This document shows positions 35,143 through 40,318 of a stretch of DNA of 40,318 bases, piece by piece. The first letter of the stretch is position 1, and the number at the start of each line of letters is the position of its first letter. A program made the translations under genes and the position numbers. Source of the stretch: Chloracidobacterium sp. UBA6041 (GTDB lineage: Bacteria; Acidobacteriota; Blastocatellia; Pyrinomonadales; Pyrinomonadaceae); NCBI GenBank assembly GCA_002427845.1, contig DIYZ01000244.1, positions 1 through 40,318 of the forward strand, in the 5' to 3' direction. Under the pieces are notes generated by a model. It saw nothing but the letters and a program-made list of their open reading frames with translations. It made no database searches and was not told the DNA's origin.

Positions 35143-38100
35143 CTAACGATCCTTCACCCGCAGGGCAATCATAGTTGCAACGATCAGTCCCCCGAGCATC
35201 AGGCAGAGCACTGCCGCATCCAATGCGATATTGCCCCAGGGATGTAGGAAAGTTACATAGCCGCTGAGATCATCGCTTATCTCTTGCGGTTCTGGTATCG
35301 GGGGCGGCGAACCAATGGTCAGGGGAGCTGGTGGACTAACCGGTGAAGTCGCCGTGCCACTCGGAGACTGCAAATAGTCACGCAACTTCCGTTCGTGGTC
35401 CTTGACTGCTTCGCTGGTCCGCTGGTTGTAATCTTCCGCCTGGCTGCGCGCGCCTTCGATGTTCCTGGTGTTCAATTCCTTGACGTGCTCCAGCAGGCCC
35501 CGTCCTTCATTTTTTCCCCGAGGGTTCGAACCTTCTTCTTTTAGCGTATCCAGAGTCGAGAGTCTTTTCATTTCGTCAAACGACCAGGTAGCGGGCATCG
35601 CAGCGCCCATGAGCTTTGCCATCCCAGTGGGAACGGCAGTCAGTCCGGCAAATAGTATCTGCGGGATCAAGATTAGAGGCACCAGGCTCGTGGCCACCTC
35701 AGATGTTTTCACAACCGCGGATACGAAAAGACCAAGAGCTATACCAACAATGCCTGTTAGTGCCAGTACGAGTAATTGCGGTATCCCAAAGAAGAGACCG
35801 GGCAGATACATGATTCCCGCAAAATGCAGAATCTTTAGGGTACCGAATAAAAGTGTCGCTTGCAGCCCGACGATCAAAGAGAGAACCAATAGCTTTGAAG
35901 CCAGATAAGGGAGGAGCCGGAGATTGACCATGCGTTCCCGACGGAAGATTGGCCTCTCTTTGACTATCTCGCGAGCAGCCACGGAGGTCCCAAACCATAT
36001 TGAGACCAGCGCCAGAATAAAATAAGGAAAATCTCGAGGGTCATTCTTTCCGACGACGAGATATGTCAACACGCCGATGATCGGGGCCTGGCAGAAGAGA
36101 ATAAACAAGTTCCACTTATCACTAGCGAGTACCTCGGTATACCGTCGTAGCAGCGTCATCCATTGTAGCAAGGCGTCGATAATGCTGTGACGTCGAGGTG
36201 GTGGATGGGCGGTCCTGGTTTCGCTCTGCACCTGCCTCAAAGGCTCCGAGACGTTATGTCTGTAAAGGTCGGTAGCCATGAACCGGCGCCGCCAATCCTC
36301 GGCCACGGAGTCAGCGATCTCCATCCCGCGCGTTTCGTAAGCGCGTTGTTCTCCCTCCTTTGCGCTGGCTGGCAGTTGCCCCAGCTTGGCCATCTCCGAC
36401 TCGACCGGTTCCTCTATCTTTTTGTAGAGATCGATGAAATCTGTTGCACCAACAAACTTGAGAGCTTCGGCTGGTGGGCCGTAAAAGATCAGCTTGCCGC
36501 CCATCAACAGCACAACCTTGTCGAATAGACGCACGTTCTCCATCGCGTGGGTTGTTAGAATAACGGTGCGACCTGACTCTGCTATTTGCCGAAAGAGCCT
36601 CATGATTCGCTGTTCGGTCGCGGGGTCGAGACCCGAAGTGGGCTCATCCAGGAAGATCACAGATGGTTTGGTAATCAACTCCACGGCGATTGAGACACGT
36701 TTGCGTTGTCCTCCTGAGAGTTCTGAGACGAGCACGTCGCGCCTGGAACTGAGACCGGTTACGTCAAGCACCTCGCCAACTATCTGATCCACCTCACTTC
36801 TGGCAACGTCGCGCGAGAGGCGTAAGCGCGCTACGTAGTAGAGCGTGCGATAGACCGTCAACTGGCGATGAATGATGTCTTCCTGGGGTACGTAACCAAT
36901 CCCCTGTTTAAGTGAATCGAGATGCTGATAGAGCTCGAGATTGTTAATTAGGACTCTGCCGCTGCCAGTGCGGTGCATTCCGTTCAGCGCGTTCATTAAC
37001 ATGGATTTCCCCGCGCCGGAGGGGCCAAGCAAACCCACAAATTCATTCGGAGCAATCGCGAGGCTTATGTCATCAAGCAATTTTCTCGATCCTCGCCCTG
37101 AGCGCCGTTGCACCGTCGCAGTAATACCGATGGCATCGATTCGGGTTTTTGCTCTCGTATCAAAAACCGCGACGCCCATGCGCGGATCCGCTCTTAATAA
37201 AAACGGCCCGATCTGTACCACATCCTGGTTCGTCACGGGTTGCCTGCCGCTGATACGGCCACCGTTTAGGTAAACACCATTTGTGGAGCCCGCCTCTTCC
37301 ACCCACACCCCTTGCGCGGTATTGATGAAGGTCGCATGGTGCTTCGAAATGACCAGACCGTCCAGCTGGATATCGTTGTCTGGTTCTCGGCCGACCGAGA
37401 GCTTTTGCTTGCCATTGAAACCGCGTTGGATGAAAAGCTGCGCGCCCGACGCATCGGCGGTCGGTTGAGATCTAGGTTCGGACCCTGGACGGTAGACGAG
37501 AGTGCGGGATCCAACCTTAGAGTTGAAGGAAATGGGATTTGCTGCATCAGGGGACGAGTTGGAGCTTTGTATCCGCGGAGACGGGTGAGATGGATCTATA
37601 AAGCGGAAGCTCGGCCCGCCTGCGCCCAATTGAACACTGTCGCCATGATGAAGTCTCTCCGGTTGTGCAATCCGCTGTTGGTTAAGGAGTGTTCCGTTAA
37701 AACTCTTGAGGTCGCTGATTAGAAACGTGCCATCGGGCTGGCGTTGGATCTCCGCATGATGGCGTGAGACCGCTGCCGCGGCAGCGTCGATTTCAATAGC
37801 AGCAGATGGATCACGCCCAAGGAGTGTGCGGTCGTCGGTGAGAACGAATTGACGGACTGCTTGCATGGCAGATCCGCTCTCATAGATCAACACTGGCGCG
37901 GACTGCGAAGTTTGTCGAACAGCAGGCGTCGGCTCGTTAGCTGTTGGTGGTTCCGGAACATGGGTAGCCTTTACCGGCGGCCTCGCGAGGACTACGGGAG
38001 GTTTAGCTTGAGCGCCTTGCTGTAACTTCGAGCGCAGTGCTTCTTGTTGCTGCGCCGCTGAGGCGTCGACGAGTGTTTTAGAAAAATCCGGGGCGGCAGG

Positions 38101-38418
38101 TTCGGCGGTGATCGATTCCACCGCAAGAATGGGCCCCTGGACGCCAAACTGAATGTGCGCGCCTGGAACAATCTCCATCGTCGCGGCGATGCGCTGGCCG
38201 TTTAAAAAGGTTCCATGAGTCGAGCCGGTATCAGACAGGTAACAACGGCCACCTTCAAAGCGGATTTCCGCGTGGAGGCGCGAAACCATTGGCCACTGCG
38301 CCTGATTGAACACTAAGGTGCATCGCTGTGCGTCTCGTCCAATCTTGAGGCTTGTCTGCTTGAACTCGCACCCGGGCAGTTTCTGCTCGCCGCGAATTTC
38401 CGCCAGGACTATTATCAT
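35143..38418 (-). CDS. ABC transporter, triple FHA domain - ATPase - permease fusion (ABCG-like)
   Basis: 1091 residues. Three FHA domains are visible: about 25-75 (IGRDAQRCTLVF, VSRLHA, STHGTFLNG), 198-246 (LGRDPSAAIEI, VSRHHA, SFNGTLLN) and 340-386 (VGREPDNDIQL, ISKHHA, STNGVYLNG). The ATPase follows with Walker A GPSGAGKS (465-472), Q-loop PQED near 511, signature LSGGQ (567-571), Walker B VIFLDEP (587-593) and H624. The permease has about five helices from roughly 790 to 935. A long cytoplasmic or periplasmic loop (about 950-1040) and a last helix near the C-terminus complete it. Exporter polarity is as in ABCG/White. Mycobacterial Rv1747 is a known FHA-ABC fusion regulated by phosphorylation. 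The substrate here is unknown. Confidence 0.93.
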   Translation of the reverse strand: MIIVLAEIRGEQKLPGCEFKQTSLKIGRDAQRCTLVFNQAQWPMVSRLHAEIRFEGGRCYLSDTGSTHGTFLNGQRIAATMEIVPGAHIQFGVQGPILAVESITAEPAAPDFSKTLVDASAAQQQEALRSKLQQGAQAKPPVVLARPPVKATHVPEPPTANEPTPAVRQTSQSAPVLIYESGSAMQAVRQFVLTDDRTLLGRDPSAAIEIDAAAAAVSRHHAEIQRQPDGTFLISDLKSFNGTLLNQQRIAQPERLHHGDSVQLGAGGPSFRFIDPSHPSPRIQSSNSSPDAANPISFNSKVGSRTLVYRPGSEPRSQPTADASGAQLFIQRGFNGKQKLSVGREPDNDIQLDGLVISKHHATFINTAQGVWVEEAGSTNGVYLNGGRISGRQPVTNQDVVQIGPFLLRADPRMGVAVFDTRAKTRIDAIGITATVQRRSGRGSRKLLDDISLAIAPNEFVGLLGPSGAGKSMLMNALNGMHRTGSGRVLINNLELYQHLDSLKQGIGYVPQEDIIHRQLTVYRTLYYVARLRLSRDVARSEVDQIVGEVLDVTGLSSRRDVLVSELSGGQRKRVSIAVELITKPSVIFLDEPTSGLDPATEQRIMRLFRQIAESGRTVILTTHAMENVRLFDKVVLLMGGKLIFYGPPAEALKFVGATDFIDLYKKIEEPVESEMAKLGQLPASAKEGEQRAYETRGMEIADSVAEDWRRRFMATDLYRHNVSEPLRQVQSETRTAHPPPRRHSIIDALLQWMTLLRRYTEVLASDKWNLFILFCQAPIIGVLTYLVVGKNDPRDFPYFILALVSIWFGTSVAAREIVKERPIFRRERMVNLRLLPYLASKLLVLSLIVGLQATLLFGTLKILHFAGIMYLPGLFFGIPQLLVLALTGIVGIALGLFVSAVVKTSEVATSLVPLILIPQILFAGLTAVPTGMAKLMGAAMPATWSFDEMKRLSTLDTLKEEGSNPRGKNEGRGLLEHVKELNTRNIEGARSQAEDYNQRTSEAVKDHERKLRDYLQSPSGTATSPVSPPAPLTIGSPPPIPEPQEISDDLSGYVTFLHPWGNIALDAAVLCLMLGGLIVATMIALRVKDR

Positions 38419-38610
38419 GAAGCTTCAGGGCGACTATTAGTCGGAGGGATCAGATACTTATATGCGATTGGCTCGGCAGCGCTATGCTAGCACAAAAATT
38501 GGCCAGGTTATCCATCGCGTGCCAAACGATAATACCGGGATGGGGCTTGCATGATGGATTAGCACATACTGGCTGGCGATTAGTACCGTTTGCAACGACC
38601 ACACCGGCCC

Positions 38611-39669
38611 TTACTTCAGTAGTTTGAGCAGTGACTTCTCCGCGGGATGAAGTCGAGAGCTGCGATAGGCCATGAACTCCTTCGGGGTTGAAAAATAATG
38701 TTCCATGGTTTGCCCTTTCTCGAACCTCTCAATTACACCGGGGCAGATGTAAGAACTTCGACAGACGGCCGCCGTGTTGCCCAGAGACTGCGCTGTTTCT
38801 TTAATGGCCGCCACAACCTTTCGCCTTCGTGACGAGGACTTTTCAAATTGGTCAGTGCCGGAGCGCGCCAGCGCACAGGCACACAAGAGAGTGCCGGCCC
38901 AGGTGCGAAAATCTTTTGCAGTAAACTTTTCGCCCATTACCTCCTTAATATATTCATTGATGTGCCGGCGCTTGATATCGACAAAATCACCATGCTCATT
39001 CTTATACTTGAAGACCTCTGTCCTGCGACACTTGAGGAGCTTCTTGAGAACTCTGGCAACCTCGCGGTCCCGGAACTCCCGGCATTGTCGGACGCCTGAC
39101 TTCCCGGGAAAGTCAAACTTCACCAAATCACCTTGAACCGAAACGTGATTAGGCTTTAGGGTGGCTATTCCATAGCTACCGTTCTCGCTGGCGTAGACCT
39201 CGCTTCCCGGTCGGAGAAAACAACTCGAAAGAACCCTTAGAATGCAGGCCAGAATGCGTTCTCGGCCAAGATCCGGCTGCCTTAGATGCCGAGCTACAGT
39301 CGTTCGCATTCTGGGTAGGTCTTCGATGAAATGAGTGAGACGTTTGAATTTCCTGTGTCCCTGAATCCTGGTATGACTTTCGTGGTAACGGTATTGCCAA
39401 CGACCGGCGGAGTCTTGTCCAACTACCTGCAACTTACCATTGGGCGATGGGTTGATAGCAACTTTGGTCCAGGCTGGAGGTATTCCGAGTCTCTGAATTC
39501 TGGCGAGGTCAGCCTTTGAGAGTCGTTTCCCATTCACACTCCTGTAGCTGAACCCTCGCTGCGGGGTGCCAGTTCGGATTATCCCGATCCTTTGTAGACG
39601 CTCGATTCCGGTCACTAGAATTCTCTCGCCACGCGCTGCCAGGTTGGTTGTCGAATCCACCCCGGCCAT
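38611..39669 (-). CDS. Bacterial type IB DNA topoisomerase
   Basis: 352 residues, a poxvirus-type topoisomerase IB. The N-terminal part has GIPPAWTKVAINPSPNGKLQ (about 62-81) and YRYHESHTR. Catalytic features: LRPGSEVYA.ENGSYGIATL (Arg152 or nearby), GKSGVRQ with Lys190, KDFRTWAGT with Arg255, and the nucleophile Tyr307 in AVCRSSYICP. Family members usually have His in the position of Cys309; this is unlikely to abolish activity. It would relax supercoils by transient 3'-phosphotyrosyl nicking. Likely a chromosomal housekeeping gene unrelated to the T6SS. Its upstream region is 39670-39900. Confidence 0.93.
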   Translation of the reverse strand: MAGVDSTTNLAARGERILVTGIERLQRIGIIRTGTPQRGFSYRSVNGKRLSKADLARIQRLGIPPAWTKVAINPSPNGKLQVVGQDSAGRWQYRYHESHTRIQGHRKFKRLTHFIEDLPRMRTTVARHLRQPDLGRERILACILRVLSSCFLRPGSEVYASENGSYGIATLKPNHVSVQGDLVKFDFPGKSGVRQCREFRDREVARVLKKLLKCRRTEVFKYKNEHGDFVDIKRRHINEYIKEVMGEKFTAKDFRTWAGTLLCACALARSGTDQFEKSSSRRRKVVAAIKETAQSLGNTAAVCRSSYICPGVIERFEKGQTMEHYFSTPKEFMAYRSSRLHPAEKSLLKLLK

Positions 39670-39908
39670 AGGAGGCTGATGATTGAAGACTACCCCAGCA
39701 TTTTACATGCTTTGGCGTTGACCCCCAGTCTGATAGACGGCTTACTGGTCGACTATTTTGTCTGCAAATCAGAGATGTGGCAAGAATCCGTTTGCAGGCC
39801 TTAAGTTATTCCTCTCTAGTTGTCGGGGCGAGAGGATTTGAAGGTACGATCTTACGTTACGCAGCTCACCAGTTAGGCTCCGGTTTTCTTAGGACCTTGT
39901 AGGCGCCC

Positions 39909-39946
39909 GCTCGTCGCCGGCCTGTTGTCGTTGTCATTCTTGCGGC
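39909..39946 (+). repeat. 38-base direct repeat, copy 1
   Basis: This segment is identical over 38 bases to 39981-40018, giving a 72-base period. It begins GCTCGTCGCCGG and ends CATTCTTGCGGC. In the plus-strand frame of the downstream remnant it encodes ARRRPVVVVILAA, the start of a membrane helix. A stop follows this copy after a few codons, so it looks like a duplication that broke or followed the break of a gene. Confidence 0.85.
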
Positions 39947-39971
39947 ACCGCGCGACGCGGCCAAACGTTAA

Positions 39972-40226
39972 GCCCTGGCAGCTCGTCGCCGGCCTGTTGT
40001 CGTTGTCATTCTTGCGGCGCTCGCGGTGGTTGTGTTGGCGAGTCTGATAGCACCGATCTTCTGGAGCGGATCTAAGAAAGGCGATACTAAACCAACGTTC
40101 GAGTCCCGCGAACCAGTCGCTGCCACCTCTGCTCCCGTGCCTTCGACCACCTCTCCAGCGAGTTCACTGACCTACTGGCTGACCGTGCAGAAGACAAAAG
40201 ATCCTGAAACCATTTCCCGGAAGTGA
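39972..40226 (+). pseudogene. Remnant of a membrane-anchored protein (possibly kinase tail)
   Basis: The frame, opened by a stop at 39969, encodes ARRRPVVVVILAALAVVVLA, then a short hydrophobic continuation, a Ser/Thr/Pro-rich linker, and a final SLTYWLTVQKTKDPE before a stop. A basic stretch, a membrane helix, a Pro/Thr-rich linker and then a SLTYWLTVQ-like strand is a layout I associate with the juxtamembrane and outer part of bacterial Ser/Thr kinases or related signalling proteins. Here it is cut at both ends with no normal start (a GTG at 40026 lies within the helix). I therefore call it a decayed fragment; a small membrane protein is the alternative. The family assignment is a weak inference. 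Confidence 0.4.
39981..40018 (+). repeat. 38-base direct repeat, copy 2
   Basis: Perfect second copy of the segment at 39909-39946. This copy is in frame with the downstream open frame and forms the first half of its hydrophobic helix. The flanks of the two copies differ, so the duplication is limited to these 38 bases. Confidence 0.85.
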
Positions 40227-40318
40227 CCCAAGAGTGACTCGAACGAAAAATGCTGGATACCGGCGGCTCAAGTAAACTATTGAGTGTATTGGGGTTTTGG
40301 AGGCGGCGATCGGAATCG

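Larger units (their letters stand above)
39670..40318. other. Gene-poor end region
   Basis: About 650 bases without an intact gene that I can support. The first part (39670-39900) should hold the topoisomerase promoter on the minus strand, but I could not identify it. The rest contains a duplicated 38-base segment and a remnant-like plus-strand frame. After 40226 nothing is recognisable. Confidence 0.5.

Noticed and set aside
1..40318. tRNA, rRNA, CRISPR arrays, integrase or attachment sites
   Set aside because: I looked for cloverleaf-like segments, regular repeats with spacers, and recombinase-type genes and saw none. The only tyrosine-nucleophile enzyme is the type IB topoisomerase.

Overview
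This window carries an almost complete type VI secretion system (T6SS) locus from a diderm bacterium. It is followed by an accessory region that looks functionally linked to it. Moderate GC, weak synteny to proteobacterial T6SS loci, many FHA-domain proteins, a remnant with a kinase-tail-like sequence and a palindromic intergenic repeat suggest Acidobacteriota, perhaps Blastocatellia. That placement is an inference; no rRNA or other marker is present.

Layout, plus strand, 1-28017. Three tandem paralogues open the window (the first cut by the window edge). The two complete ones have an N-terminal FHA domain, one membrane helix and a soluble-lytic-transglycosylase-like C-terminal domain, with the active site intact only in the middle copy. 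A gap holding a long palindromic element and a probable gene remnant follows. Then come the core genes tssK, tssL, tssM, tagJ, tssA, tssB, tssC, hcp (tssD), tssE, tssF, tssG, tssH (clpV) and vgrG (tssI). The spike/cargo section follows: a tiny peptidoglycan-binding-like ORF overlapping the vgrG stop, a large unrecognised protein split over two overlapping frames, a PAAR tip and an FHA-DUF4123 fusion. TssL, TssM and TssK would form the membrane/baseplate connection. TssE, F and G belong to the baseplate, TssB/C form the sheath, Hcp the tube, VgrG/PAAR the tip, and ClpV recycles the sheath. No TssJ lipoprotein, protein kinase or phosphatase is visible here.

Layout, 28124-39669. On the minus strand is a peptidoglycan-binding protein with an HExxH metallopeptidase motif (candidate effector). 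Next is a pair made of a fused TssB-TssC protein lacking the normal TssC C-terminus and an unrecognised 256-residue partner. A plus-strand MTS-type methyltransferase is followed by a minus-strand methyltransferase with a regulatory domain. After these come a large ABC exporter with three FHA domains and a bacterial type IB DNA topoisomerase. The last 650 bases hold a duplicated 38-base segment and what looks like the decayed tail of a membrane-anchored protein.

The most interesting parts are the truncated TssB-TssC fusion with its unknown partner, the FHA-transglycosylase triplet, the FHA-DUF4123 adaptor, and two reading-frame breaks in the spike/cargo section. The recurring theme is phosphothreonine recognition (at least six FHA domains) around a contractile secretion machine.
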